Assembly: GCA_963972195.1 (NCBI GenBank)
Contig: CAXATH010000008.1
Location: 115,639-179,638, forward strand
DNA from: Litorimonas sp963972195
Lineage (GTDB): Bacteria > Pseudomonadota > Alphaproteobacteria > Caulobacterales > Maricaulaceae
DNA: 64,000 nt
Direction: 5' to 3'
Part shown: positions 1-8,867 of the stretch, piece by piece
Layout of the letters: every line of letters begins with the position of its first letter
How positions within the stretch are numbered: the first letter of the stretch is position 1
The notes under the pieces: model-generated
The model's input: only the letters and a program-made list of their open reading frames with translations
What the model was told of the DNA's origin: nothing
The model's database searches: none
Translations under genes and position numbers: made by a program

Positions 1-498
1 AGCAATGAAAGCTGGGAACAGGCTTGGCAAATCAACGTTATGGGATCTGTTTACGCAGCGCGGGCGCTTATGCCGTCTTGGGTCGAACGCGGGTCGGGAC
101 GATTTGTAGTGACAGCTTCCGCGGCGGGACTTTTAAATCAGATTGGCAGCGCCTCCTACACGACCACCAAACACGCCGCAGTGGCGTTTGCGGAATCCGT
201 GGCAATTGAACACGGCGCGGACGGCATCAAAGCCAATTGTATTTGCCCCCAATATGTTCGTTCGGACATGACCAAGGGCATGCCAATGGCAGAGAATAGC
301 CAAGACGGATATCTTGAGCCGTCTGACGTCGCCAATGCCTTAAAAGCGGCTATAGAGAAAGACCACTTCTATGTGTTCCCACATGAAATTGTTCAGGAAT
401 ATTTCGTCAACCGGGCCAAATATCCGGATGCCTATCTGGACGGTATGGGAAAGCTGAAACAAAAAGTCGGCGACGCCTTTGCGCCGGCAAAAAAGTAA
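1..498 (+). CDS. Short-chain dehydrogenase/reductase, 5'-truncated by window edge
   Basis: The reading frame is open from base 1, so the N-terminal NAD(P)-binding half lies outside the window. What remains shows the SDR core: the NVMGS segment, a catalytic serine in VTASAAG, and the YxxxK pair (YTTTK, about residues 53-57 of the visible part), followed by the NCICPQYVRSDM segment after the active site. It is the first of a run of same-strand genes with short gaps that ends in an acyl-CoA dehydrogenase. A role in oxidising or reducing a hydroxyacyl or alcohol intermediate is inferred from that context; the substrate cannot be read from the sequence. Confidence 0.85.
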   Translation, partial: SNESWEQAWQINVMGSVYAARALMPSWVERGSGRFVVTASAAGLLNQIGSASYTTTKHAAVAFAESVAIEHGADGIKANCICPQYVRSDMTKGMPMAENSQDGYLEPSDVANALKAAIEKDHFYVFPHEIVQEYFVNRAKYPDAYLDGMGKLKQKVGDAFAPAKK

Positions 499-531
499 CG
501 AACTAAAAATACTTAATATCGGGAAAAGTGT

Positions 532-1293
532 ATGACGAAGAGATTTGATCTAACCGGAAAAGTTGCTTTGGTCGCCGGCGCCTCGCGCGGAATTGGCGAA
601 GCCGTCGCTCACGGTCTGGCAGAACACGGCGCGACTGTCATTTGCTCTAGCCGGAAACAGGCTGATTGCGAAAAAGTCGCCGAGGCCATTCGCGAAAATG
701 GCGGCAAGGCTATTTCAGCCGAGCTCCATCTAGGGGAACTGGATCATCACGACAAAGTCCTCGCCATGATAGAGAAAGAATATGGGCGGCTAGATGTCCT
801 GATAAATAACGGTGCCACCAGTCCGCATTTTGGCCCTGCCCATGAAGCAAGTGAAAGCGCATTCGACAAAACTATCGAGGTCAATACGCGCGGGCCTTAT
901 TTCCTGACCACCAAGGCATACAAAATGCTCAAAGCTGATGGCGGAGGCTCCGTGGTCAATGTCGCGTCAATTGATGGTCTGCAACCGGCCGAGTTCCGCG
1001 TCATCTATGGTATGAGTAAAGCGGCTCTGATCGCCATGACCAAGGGGCTCGCGAAGGAATACTCACAGCACGGCGTTCGCGTGAACGCCCTTCTGCCCGG
1101 TTTCACCGACACGAAACTCGCCAGTGCCCTGAAAGATAATCCGGCCATGGACCTTTATGTTAAAATGAATCTGGCGATTAAGCGGATGGCTCAGCCGGAA
1201 GAAATGGTAGGCGCGGTGCTTTATATGGCGTCGGATGAATCAAGTTACTACACAGGCCAGTCCATGATCGTCGATGGGGGCGCCGTCATTTAA
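532..1293 (+). CDS. SDR family NAD(P)-dependent oxidoreductase
   Basis: This is a full-length classical SDR of 253 residues, the usual family size. The Rossmann glycine motif GASRGIG is at residues 16-22, the catalytic Ser is near 146 and YGMSK places Tyr159 and Lys163. The C-terminal VDGGAVI ending is typical of the FabG-like branch. It starts with ATG after a GGGAAAAG-like ribosome site, and its stop codon overlaps the start of the next gene (1293), so translation is probably coupled. Together with its neighbours it suggests a catabolic acyl-CoA or alcohol pathway. The exact substrate is unknown. Confidence 0.88.
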   Translation: MTKRFDLTGKVALVAGASRGIGEAVAHGLAEHGATVICSSRKQADCEKVAEAIRENGGKAISAELHLGELDHHDKVLAMIEKEYGRLDVLINNGATSPHFGPAHEASESAFDKTIEVNTRGPYFLTTKAYKMLKADGGGSVVNVASIDGLQPAEFRVIYGMSKAALIAMTKGLAKEYSQHGVRVNALLPGFTDTKLASALKDNPAMDLYVKMNLAIKRMAQPEEMVGAVLYMASDESSYYTGQSMIVDGGAVI

Positions 1294-2357
1294 TGGCTGA
1301 GATTAATCCAACAGTAGAGGTTCGCAAAGGCGAAGAGCTAGATATCGAGGCCATAGATACGGTTTTGAAAAAAGCTCTGCCCGATTTGAAAGGGAAGCCC
1401 GAGGTTACACAATATCCATCCGGCGCGTCCAATCTGACCTACGCGCTGGATTATCCGGAGCGCCGGATGGTTCTACGCCGCCCGCCGTTTGGAGATAAGC
1501 CAAAGTCCGGTCATGACATGAGCCGCGAATATAAAGTGATGAGTGGTTTGAAAGGCGAAATACCTGTTCCAGACACGCTTTATTACACGGACGATCCCTC
1601 CATCATCGGCGCCGAATTTTATGTTATGAACAGGTCTGAAGGCCCGTTGATCCACAACAAAATTCCGAAGGAGTGGGATTGGTCGGAAAATGAAACACGA
1701 CAGCTTTGCGAAAATTTCTTCCAGACATTGGTTGACCTTCACAGTGTTGATTATGAAGCTGTTGGGTTGGGAAGGTTTGGAAAACCGGAAGGCTATGTGA
1801 ACCGTCAAATCACAGGCTGGAACCGCCGGTTCGAGGCGGCTTGGACGGAAGACATTGAAAAATTCGATGATGTTCAAAGCTGGCTCGTGAACAACATGCC
1901 TGCAAAAGAACGTGGCGCGGCTATTATTCACGGCGATTATCGTATTGATAATTGCATTTTGAAAGCCAGTGATCCGACTCAGATTGAGGCGATACTGGAC
2001 TGGGAAATTTCCGCACTGGGCGACCCGATGATGGATCTTGGCAATACGCTCGCTTACTGGATTCACGCGGATGACCCACCCTTTATGCAAATGATGGTAC
2101 GGCAGCCCTCCGGCGCGCCGGGTATGATGACCCGTCAGGAAATTCTAGACTTCTATGCGGAAAAGACCGGAGCGGATGTCTCGGGCTTCCAATTTTATTA
2201 CGTATACGGAATTTGGCGCTTGGCGGTTATCATTCAGCAAATTTACGCGAGATTTTATCGAGGCCAGAACGACAATCCGAGGTTCAAGGACTACGGACAA
2301 ATGACAAGCGCGCTAGGGCAGCTTGCCAGATTGAAAATTAAAACAGGCGAATTGTAA
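1293..2357 (+). CDS. Phosphotransferase family protein (APH fold, ACAD10/11-like)
   Basis: A 354-residue protein with the aminoglycoside-phosphotransferase/choline-kinase fold. The catalytic loop HGDYRIDN begins at His213 with the presumed catalytic Asp215, and the metal-binding LDWE motif has Asp236, followed by GDPMMDLGN. Proteins of this branch are routinely encoded beside acyl-CoA dehydrogenases; in animals the two are fused as ACAD10/11, which act on 4-hydroxy acyl-CoAs by phosphorylating the hydroxyl. The gene directly downstream is an acyl-CoA dehydrogenase, so the same role is likely here, by inference. It is not expected to be an antibiotic resistance gene. Confidence 0.85.
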   Translation: MAEINPTVEVRKGEELDIEAIDTVLKKALPDLKGKPEVTQYPSGASNLTYALDYPERRMVLRRPPFGDKPKSGHDMSREYKVMSGLKGEIPVPDTLYYTDDPSIIGAEFYVMNRSEGPLIHNKIPKEWDWSENETRQLCENFFQTLVDLHSVDYEAVGLGRFGKPEGYVNRQITGWNRRFEAAWTEDIEKFDDVQSWLVNNMPAKERGAAIIHGDYRIDNCILKASDPTQIEAILDWEISALGDPMMDLGNTLAYWIHADDPPFMQMMVRQPSGAPGMMTRQEILDFYAEKTGADVSGFQFYYVYGIWRLAVIIQQIYARFYRGQNDNPRFKDYGQMTSALGQLARLKIKTGEL

Positions 2358-2367
2358 GGGAAAGATT

Positions 2368-3615
2368 ATGGCAGTTATGGATTTAGGCATGAGCGAGCGC
2401 GTAAAGCCGCTCGTCGAAAAAGTACGCGATATGGTTCAGAATGAAATTCTGGACGCAGATGCAGAGTATCACGCTGAAGTCGGAAAAGCCGGAGATCGAT
2501 TCAAATTCACAGATCGGCAAAATGAAATTCGTGAGGGTTTGAAAGCGAAAGCGAAAGAACAGGGGCTGTGGAATTTTTGGCTTACCGACTCAAAACGCGG
2601 TTATGGTCTATCTACGGTCGAATACGCTTATCTCGCCGAGCAAATGGGCTGGTGCACACTTGCCCCTGAAGTTTTCAACTGCTCCGCCCCTGATACCGGG
2701 AATATGGAGGTTCTGGAACGCTACGGCACGGACGAACACAAGGAAAAGTGGCTTAAGCCGCTTCTGGAAGGAGAAATTCGCTCCGCCTTTTTGATGACAG
2801 AGCCTGATGTCGCGTCCTCTGATGCTACGAACCTGGATTTCAAGGCCGAGAAAGAGGGTGATGAGTGGGTTTTTAATGGCGAGAAATACTGGTCCTCCGG
2901 CGCCGGAGACCCGCGGTGCGAAGTCTATATTTTGATGGCGCGGACTGCGGCGCGTGATAGCGGTGTTCCGCGTCATGGGCAGCACTCCATGTTTGCGATT
3001 GAGGCAGACCTACCGGGCGTTGAAATTCTTCGCCCGATGACCGTCTTTGGTCATGACGATGCCCCGCACGGCCATATGCATATTAAGTTCACAAATGTGC
3101 GGGTACCAGCCGATGCACTGTTAATTGGCGAGGGTCGCGGGTTTGAAGTTAGTCAGGGCCGCCTTGGGCCTGGCCGAATTCACCATTGTATGCGTGCCGT
3201 CGGACAGGCAGAACGCGCCTTGAAACTGATGTGTGAGCGGTCTTTGAGCCGGACCGCCTTTGGCCGCCCTCTGGCAAAGCTTGGCGCGAATTATGATATT
3301 ATCGCAGAATGCCGAATTGCCATTGAGCAGGCCAGATTGCTTTGCCTTAAGGCCGCTTGGATGATGGATCAGGGCGACGCCCGTGCGGCGGCGCCCTATA
3401 TCTCTCAGATTAAAGTCGCGGCCCCGAATATGGCGCTCAAGGTGATTGACGAAGCCATGCAAATGTTCGGCGGGTCGGGGGTCTCGCAAGACACGCCGCT
3501 TGCGGATATGTACGCCGGGATGCGGACGCTTCGTTTTGCAGATGGTCCGGATGCAGTTCACCGTATGCAGGTCGCAAGGAAAGAGCTAAAACCCTACACC
3601 AATAAAAAGGTCTAA
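2368..3615 (+). CDS. Acyl-CoA dehydrogenase family protein (ACAD10/11-like)
   Basis: A 415-residue FAD-dependent acyl-CoA dehydrogenase. The N-terminal helical domain carries the ALTEP-like segment AFLMTEPDVASSDATN, the middle has the beta-domain NGEKYWSSGAG, and the C-terminal domain contains RTAFGRPLAKLG, MQMFGGSGVSQD and MRTLRFADGPDAVH, all typical of the ACAD11-like branch. It lies 10 bases after the APH-fold kinase, with an AAGGGAAAG ribosome site, so the two are co-transcribed. Together they could phosphorylate and eliminate a hydroxyl from hydroxyacyl-CoA before beta-oxidation. That pathway assignment is inference from the known pairing of these families. Confidence 0.88.
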   Translation: MAVMDLGMSERVKPLVEKVRDMVQNEILDADAEYHAEVGKAGDRFKFTDRQNEIREGLKAKAKEQGLWNFWLTDSKRGYGLSTVEYAYLAEQMGWCTLAPEVFNCSAPDTGNMEVLERYGTDEHKEKWLKPLLEGEIRSAFLMTEPDVASSDATNLDFKAEKEGDEWVFNGEKYWSSGAGDPRCEVYILMARTAARDSGVPRHGQHSMFAIEADLPGVEILRPMTVFGHDDAPHGHMHIKFTNVRVPADALLIGEGRGFEVSQGRLGPGRIHHCMRAVGQAERALKLMCERSLSRTAFGRPLAKLGANYDIIAECRIAIEQARLLCLKAAWMMDQGDARAAAPYISQIKVAAPNMALKVIDEAMQMFGGSGVSQDTPLADMYAGMRTLRFADGPDAVHRMQVARKELKPYTNKKV

Positions 3616-3618
3616 AAT

Positions 3619-4104
3619 ATGCCAAGCTTTGATATCGTTTCAGAAGCGGATATGTCCGAAGTCGATAACGCCATCCAGAATGTGATGCGCGAAATCAGCG
3701 TTCGTTATGATTTCAAAGGCTCTAAATCGACTGTGGAAAGTTCGGATGGGGCTATCAAGGTCTTTGCTGATGACGAGCTGAAGCTGAACCAAATGCACGA
3801 GATTTTACGCGGTAATCTTCACAAGCGCGGGATAGAGCCTGGACAGCTTGACTATCAAAAGGTCGAGCCGGCCGCGGGCCAATCCGTGCGCCAGAATATT
3901 GTTGTGAAAGAGGGCATTGATAAAGAGATGGCGAAGAAAATCGTCAAAGATATCAAGAGCTCAAAAATGAAAGTCCAGGTTTCTATTCAAGGCGATACCT
4001 TGCGCGTTACCGGTAAGAAACGCGATGACCTTCAAGCCGCTATTCAGTTCGTCAAGGATATGGGGCTTGAACAACCTGTTCAGTTTAAAAACTTTAGAGA
4101 CTAA
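3619..4104 (+). CDS. YajQ family cyclic di-GMP-binding protein
   Basis: This 161-residue protein matches the YajQ/UPF0234 family throughout: it starts PSFDIVSEADMSEVDNAI, contains RYDFKGSKSTVE and ends with GLEQPVQFKNFRD, the family C-terminus. Two ferredoxin-like RNA-binding-type domains make up the fold. Some members bind cyclic di-GMP and modulate transcription factors. It starts 3 bases after the acyl-CoA dehydrogenase stop, so it probably shares that transcript, although its function has no evident link to the pathway. Identity is secure; the cellular role in this organism is not. Confidence 0.92.
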   Translation: MPSFDIVSEADMSEVDNAIQNVMREISVRYDFKGSKSTVESSDGAIKVFADDELKLNQMHEILRGNLHKRGIEPGQLDYQKVEPAAGQSVRQNIVVKEGIDKEMAKKIVKDIKSSKMKVQVSIQGDTLRVTGKKRDDLQAAIQFVKDMGLEQPVQFKNFRD

Positions 4105-4125
4105 ACCGGATTTTGAGAGGCGGGG

Positions 4126-5838
4126 TTACTCACTCCGCCCATCAAAAGCCATCTTGCCATTGACCATAGTAAATAGAGGTTCACTTGTCAGTATTTCCGG
4201 GCCTGGTGCAGTCATAAGGTCTGTTTTAAAAGCGCTGAAATCCGCTCGTTTGCCGACCTCAATAGTTCCGAGTTTATTTTCTTCAAATGACGCATAAGCC
4301 GGCCAGATCGTGAACATTTTCAAAGCTTCCTGACGCGTTACCTTTTCTTCCGGATACCAATTTTCATTGCTGTAGCCTTCCATATCTTTACGTTGGGTGG
4401 CCGCGTAAAATTCAATACGTGGATCCCCGACTTCGACAGGTGCGTCCGATCCGCCGACAATGATGGAACCTGCGTCAATCAGGCTTCGCCACGCGTAACC
4501 GCCTTCGAGGCGTTTTTTACCCAATCGATCAACGGCAAAATGAAGGTCGCCAATGGCGTGACTGGGCTGCATCGAAGGAATGATGTCATATTCAGCGAAG
4601 AGGGGAATATCTGAGACATCGACAATTTGGGCATGTTCAATGCGCCAACGTGGGTCTTCGACTTTCCAGCTCGATTTTGGAACCGTTTCAAAGGCGTCTT
4701 TATACCATTGAAGAACATAACGATTGGCCCGATCACCGATGGCATGAGTATTCACTTGAATGCCGTTCCGTAAGGCGGTTTGCAAAAAGGCTTCAACTTG
4801 AACTTCCTTAAGCGTCATCAAGCCTTCATTGTCGGGGTCATCAGAGTAGGGGGCAAGTAGGGCGGCCCCGCGCGAGCCCAATGCGCCATCCGCGTAGAGT
4901 TTTATAGCGCGGGTTGTGATGAGGTCGCTTTCCGCAGCATCGGTGTCCATAGTCGGCATAGCGCGATTGTTTTGCAGGTCGATAGAGTTATATACCCGAA
5001 TTTTTATATTCTCGTTATTAGCAAGCTCTTGCATCAAAGGAACGTCATTCGGATCTACTGACATGGAGTGGATATTGGCCCAACCTCTGGACGCATAAAG
5101 CTCAGCGCCTTTCTTATAGGCTTCCTGGCGGCGTTCATAGGTCAGAGTGGGCATCAAGTCAGAGACCAAATCTTGCGCTTTATCTATCAGCATGCCCGTC
5201 GGAATGCCCTCACTATTTTTATTGATGGCGCCACCAAAGGGGGCGTCAGTTGTTCGGTCAATTCCTGAATTTTCCAAAGTAAGAGAATTGACGATTGCCG
5301 CATGGCCGTCTGCCCGGGTCAGTATAACCGGGTTGTTCGGAGCAATTTCGTCTAAATCTTGCCGGGTTGGAAAACGTCCTTCCGGCCAGTGTGTCTCAAT
5401 CCAGCCCCGGCCGTAAATGGTCTCGCCATCGTCTGTTTGTTCAACTTCTCTTGCCAAGCGTGACTTTAGATCTTCAATGGAGGCCGTTCCTTCAAGATTG
5501 AGTGTCATCTCCCGAAGGCCAATTCCAATTAGGTGGCCATGTCCGTCTGTTAGGCCTGGATAAAGCGCGGCTCCGTTCAGGTTTATCTGGTCGGCCGCTT
5601 CGTTTTGGCACCAGCTATCTGTTGCAGGTCCGGCGTAAGTTATTTCGCCAGAAGTAACGGCAACCGCTTCGATTGTGGGCTGGGCATCCAAGGCGGTATA
5701 AATTGGTCCGCCTGAAATACACCAACTTTGCCCAACTGCTTCGTCAGAAGTCGTCTGTAACTGATCGTCTTTCTCTTGACCGCAGGCCGTTAGGCTCAGG
5801 GCAATTCCAGATAGAAGGAGAGATTTATATATGGTCAT
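4126..5838 (-). CDS. Exported amidohydrolase lipoprotein (amidohydrolase 3/YtcJ type)
   Basis: A 570-residue metal-dependent hydrolase. Its N-terminus is a lipoprotein signal peptide with the lipobox LTAC at residues 16-19, so it is predicted to be anchored in the envelope. The metal-binding HxH is in GLTDGHGHLIG, followed by THAIGDRAN, EHAQIVD and GSDAPVE, the order found in the YtcJ/amidohydrolase 3 family. These enzymes hydrolyse amide or formamide bonds; the substrate here is unknown. It is convergent with yajQ, with 21 bases between stops, and has no evident operon partner. Confidence 0.85.
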   Translation of the reverse strand: MTIYKSLLLSGIALSLTACGQEKDDQLQTTSDEAVGQSWCISGGPIYTALDAQPTIEAVAVTSGEITYAGPATDSWCQNEAADQINLNGAALYPGLTDGHGHLIGIGLREMTLNLEGTASIEDLKSRLAREVEQTDDGETIYGRGWIETHWPEGRFPTRQDLDEIAPNNPVILTRADGHAAIVNSLTLENSGIDRTTDAPFGGAINKNSEGIPTGMLIDKAQDLVSDLMPTLTYERRQEAYKKGAELYASRGWANIHSMSVDPNDVPLMQELANNENIKIRVYNSIDLQNNRAMPTMDTDAAESDLITTRAIKLYADGALGSRGAALLAPYSDDPDNEGLMTLKEVQVEAFLQTALRNGIQVNTHAIGDRANRYVLQWYKDAFETVPKSSWKVEDPRWRIEHAQIVDVSDIPLFAEYDIIPSMQPSHAIGDLHFAVDRLGKKRLEGGYAWRSLIDAGSIIVGGSDAPVEVGDPRIEFYAATQRKDMEGYSNENWYPEEKVTRQEALKMFTIWPAYASFEENKLGTIEVGKRADFSAFKTDLMTAPGPEILTSEPLFTMVNGKMAFDGRSE

Positions 5839-5892
5839 ATCTTGCTCGGTCTTAAATTACACCAAACAAGATAGGTATTCTGGAGTGCGAAA

Positions 5893-8241
5893 CTAGCCCG
5901 TTTGCTTAATATTATTTTGCCTTTCGGAATTTCCATTGAGTTTTGGCATGATTGTTTCGAAGGCATGCATAAGTTCTGTGAGTTTAACTGGCTTGGCTAA
6001 CGCCTCGTCCATGCCAATATTCCGGCAAAGCCTTTTCTGCTGATATTGAGGGTCAGCTGTCAGGGCAATGATGGGGATATCTGAATATGGTTTTCGGCTG
6101 CCGCGTATCGACAGAGTTGCTTCAATACCGTCCATCACAGGCATGTGGATATCCATTAAAACGACGTCGAATGCTTGATTTTCAAGCTGGTCAATGGCCT
6201 CCTGACCGTCGCTCGCAGTCACAATCGACCCGACGACATTGCTGAGTAGAGAGCTGACGACCATATGGTTGGTTGCATTGTCATCCACCACGAGAAGTCG
6301 AAGATTGGAGTAAGGCGATACGTCTTTTCTTTGGGAAGGCGACGTCTCCAGAATTTCACTTACCAAGCTTGCCGAGGTTGCAGGTGTCGTTTTTTCTAAC
6401 GGTTTTGATGAAGCCTGATTTTGGGGCGTAGGGTATTGAGGTATTGGATAATCTTTGGTTGTACTTACTTCAGAACTTGGTTCAATTTTTGGCTCGGAAC
6501 TCTTGACGGGTAAGGCTTGCGAAGGCTTAGCAGGGGTAGGGGCATGAGTATTATTGCCTGCCAGTTTTAAATTGTTTTCTTCAGGCGAGACGTCATTTTG
6601 TAGCGCTGAATTTTCTTCGTTTGATATCTCTTTATAAGGGATCGCGATTACGAAAACTGTGCCTTCACCCTGGGCGGACTTTACCTTGATGGAGCCTCCC
6701 ATCAATTCGGAAATCTGCTTGGTGATCGTCATGCCGAGACCCGTACCGCCAAATCGACTGGAAATGGAGTCGTCAGCTTGGGTGTAAGGTTCGAAAATTT
6801 GTGACTGTTGTTCAGTCGTCATTCCAATCCCGTCGTCTTTGACCGCAAGAACAAGCCGGCTGGGACCTCCTGCCTTCGCGACCGTCGTCAAAACAACATG
6901 CACATTGCCGCCCTGTGTGAACTTGATCGCGTTGGAAAGGAGGTTGTTCAAGCATTGCTCGTAACGGAAACCGTCCAGCATGATTTGTGAGGGCAGGGAG
7001 GGGTCAAAACTATAGGTGAGTTTGGTCTTGTTTTTCTTGGCTTGCTCCTCCCAAAGCCTACAGACCATTTCCACACAGGCTTTTGGATCAGTTGGCGTTT
7101 TTGCCAAGGTGAGCTTATGCTCTTCCATCTTGCTGTGATCCAAGGTACCATCAACAATTCGAATGATTTTTTCAGCTGAATTTTGGATAAGTTCGAGTTT
7201 GGGTTTTGTCACCGGATCGGGATGATGGTGCAGCAAAGCGTCGGAAATGCCTATTACGGCATTCATTGGGGTTCGCACGTCATGGCTTAATCGGGCCAAA
7301 ATGTCATTTTTGACTTTCAAGGCCTTTTGCGCTTTTTCCAAGGACAGGCCTTGCTCATTTTGCGCTTTAGTTTCCTCTGTATTGTTGATGTAATAAACGA
7401 ACATGCTCGTCACACGCCCTGTCTGTGAAACTTGCGGAACACCATTTACCTTCAAATGGATTGGCACGCCGTCCACGTCCAGAATGCGGAGTTTTTCCGC
7501 CCAAGGCTGGTGGGACTTTATTGATTCTTTCCAAGCCCGTTCACATTTTTCTTTGTCGTCGGGATGAAAGAGGCAGATAAATCCCTCGCGTTCTGCCTGT
7601 CGTATGCGCTCCGCCCCAAAAACTCGTAAATAGTTTTTTGACGAGGTTCGCCAGCTATTTGTTTCAAAGTTCAAAGTCCAATAGCCAGCGTCGCCAACAT
7701 CCATAGCTATATCAAGTGCGCGTTGCGTTTCGACTCTGTCTGTTACATCTCTGATCGTCACAAGCATCCGACCATCACGTCCATACCCCTGGGAAAAAGA
7801 AAGATGTTTTCCGGCGGGAGTCGAAATTTGCCAGTCGGCTTTTTTTTCTCGCGACTGAATTCGGGCGTTCGTGATGAGGTCTTCTGTTAAAGCTTTAAGG
7901 GTGGTTTCGGATCCTTCACCAAAATCACCCCTAGCGACACAATATTCTATCAGGTCGTCATAACACGTTAGTTTTTCGAAGTCCGACTGGCTCAGTCCAA
8001 AAAGTTGTACTGTGAGTATATTAGAATATTCAAGATTCAGGTCCTTGTCGAACACCATAAGGGCTTGGCCAGACAATTCGCCGAGCCGTTCTAACCAGAA
8101 GTAATCTTCGGTTCGACGATTTGTCTCGCGGCGGTCCAGCATAGTTTCAACCGTTCCGTCTTCTCGGCGTGCGGTGACGACAACGTCTTCTCTTGTTGAA
8201 TTAGCCGGGGTTTGTTCGGCACTCAGATGTGTGCGAATCAT
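5893..8241 (-). CDS. Soluble hybrid sensor histidine kinase with PAS domains and receiver
   Basis: A 782-residue hybrid kinase without evident membrane segments, so probably cytoplasmic. Two PAS-like regions come first (roughly 50-165 and 175-290), then the dimerisation/phosphoacceptor helix with His320 in LSHDVRTPMNAVIG. The ATPase domain shows NNLLSNAIKFT, DDGIGM and GTGLGM. A Ser/Pro-rich linker of about 100 residues leads to a receiver domain with VVDDN, the phosphoacceptor Asp697 in LMDIHMPVMDG and the KP lysine. No response regulator is adjacent; the downstream phosphotransfer partner must be encoded elsewhere. The signal is unknown. Confidence 0.9.
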   Translation of the reverse strand: MIRTHLSAEQTPANSTREDVVVTARREDGTVETMLDRRETNRRTEDYFWLERLGELSGQALMVFDKDLNLEYSNILTVQLFGLSQSDFEKLTCYDDLIEYCVARGDFGEGSETTLKALTEDLITNARIQSREKKADWQISTPAGKHLSFSQGYGRDGRMLVTIRDVTDRVETQRALDIAMDVGDAGYWTLNFETNSWRTSSKNYLRVFGAERIRQAEREGFICLFHPDDKEKCERAWKESIKSHQPWAEKLRILDVDGVPIHLKVNGVPQVSQTGRVTSMFVYYINNTEETKAQNEQGLSLEKAQKALKVKNDILARLSHDVRTPMNAVIGISDALLHHHPDPVTKPKLELIQNSAEKIIRIVDGTLDHSKMEEHKLTLAKTPTDPKACVEMVCRLWEEQAKKNKTKLTYSFDPSLPSQIMLDGFRYEQCLNNLLSNAIKFTQGGNVHVVLTTVAKAGGPSRLVLAVKDDGIGMTTEQQSQIFEPYTQADDSISSRFGGTGLGMTITKQISELMGGSIKVKSAQGEGTVFVIAIPYKEISNEENSALQNDVSPEENNLKLAGNNTHAPTPAKPSQALPVKSSEPKIEPSSEVSTTKDYPIPQYPTPQNQASSKPLEKTTPATSASLVSEILETSPSQRKDVSPYSNLRLLVVDDNATNHMVVSSLLSNVVGSIVTASDGQEAIDQLENQAFDVVLMDIHMPVMDGIEATLSIRGSRKPYSDIPIIALTADPQYQQKRLCRNIGMDEALAKPVKLTELMHAFETIMPKLNGNSERQNNIKQTG

Positions 8242-8408
8242 CTCAAAATTCCCATTTTCTTTCTACTTCCTCCACACTGCAGGTAAAAAGACAAAATGGG
8301 GTTAACAAATGTTATGTGTCGTTCTTATGGTGAGCAAAGCCTTAACGGTGCTCGGTCCGAAGGCTGCACAATGCCTCAATGTTCAGGATTAACTCGAGAA
8401 AAGGGGAC

Positions 8409-8483
8409 TGGTGCCGCGAGGGAGAATTGAACTCCCGACCTCATCATTACCAATGATGCGCTCTACCACTGAGCTACCGCGGC
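8409..8483 (-). tRNA. tRNA-Thr (GGT anticodon)
   Basis: On the minus strand the sequence folds as a complete cloverleaf. The 7-bp acceptor stem starts GCCGCGG at 8483 and ends in a G-U pair, the D arm contains AGCTCAGTGGTAGAG, the anticodon loop TTGGTAA gives anticodon GGT, and the T arm is GGGAG/CTCCC around TTCAATT. The 3' CCA is encoded at 8409-8411. It sits alone between the hybrid kinase and the TonB receptor. No integrase or target-site duplication is beside it. Confidence 0.95.
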
Positions 8484-8867
8484 CTATTACCAGAAGCGCG
8501 GCCTATAACGCAGACCGCGAAGGTTGAAAAGACCCTTAAGCTTTCCAACTCACAAAAAAGCATTGTTACCTGCTTGGCATCTCACAGCTCAGACGTTGTG
8601 ACAATTCGACCTGATTGAAGGCAAAATCCCGGCAAGAGCCGCACTCACGCGCAAATTTTAAATGAATTAAAGGGTGTTTCCATGTGATTCCACTCAGGGG
8701 TTGCAATAAAGTGTTTCGTTTTTCGAAATAATTCCCTATACAGCCTCTATCAATTTAAGAATTTATGCTGGCCTCAGAGCTAAAAGGCCTGTCGCTTCAT
8801 ATCGTGTGTGTGCGGTTAATTTTTGCTGTGCCTGCACATTGTTTGAGAGAAACGAGGAGTTTGATAC

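Noticed and set aside
1473..2090. Long antisense open frame opposite the APH-fold kinase
   Set aside because: The sense frame has full family motifs, while the antisense translation has no domain, no ribosome site and an unnatural composition.
1293..2357. Antibiotic resistance by aminoglycoside phosphotransferase
   Set aside because: The protein belongs to the acyl-CoA-dehydrogenase-associated branch of the fold and lies in a catabolic operon.
8409..8483. tRNA-Thr as insertion site of a mobile element
   Set aside because: Both neighbours are ordinary genes, and there is no integrase or duplicated tRNA end nearby.
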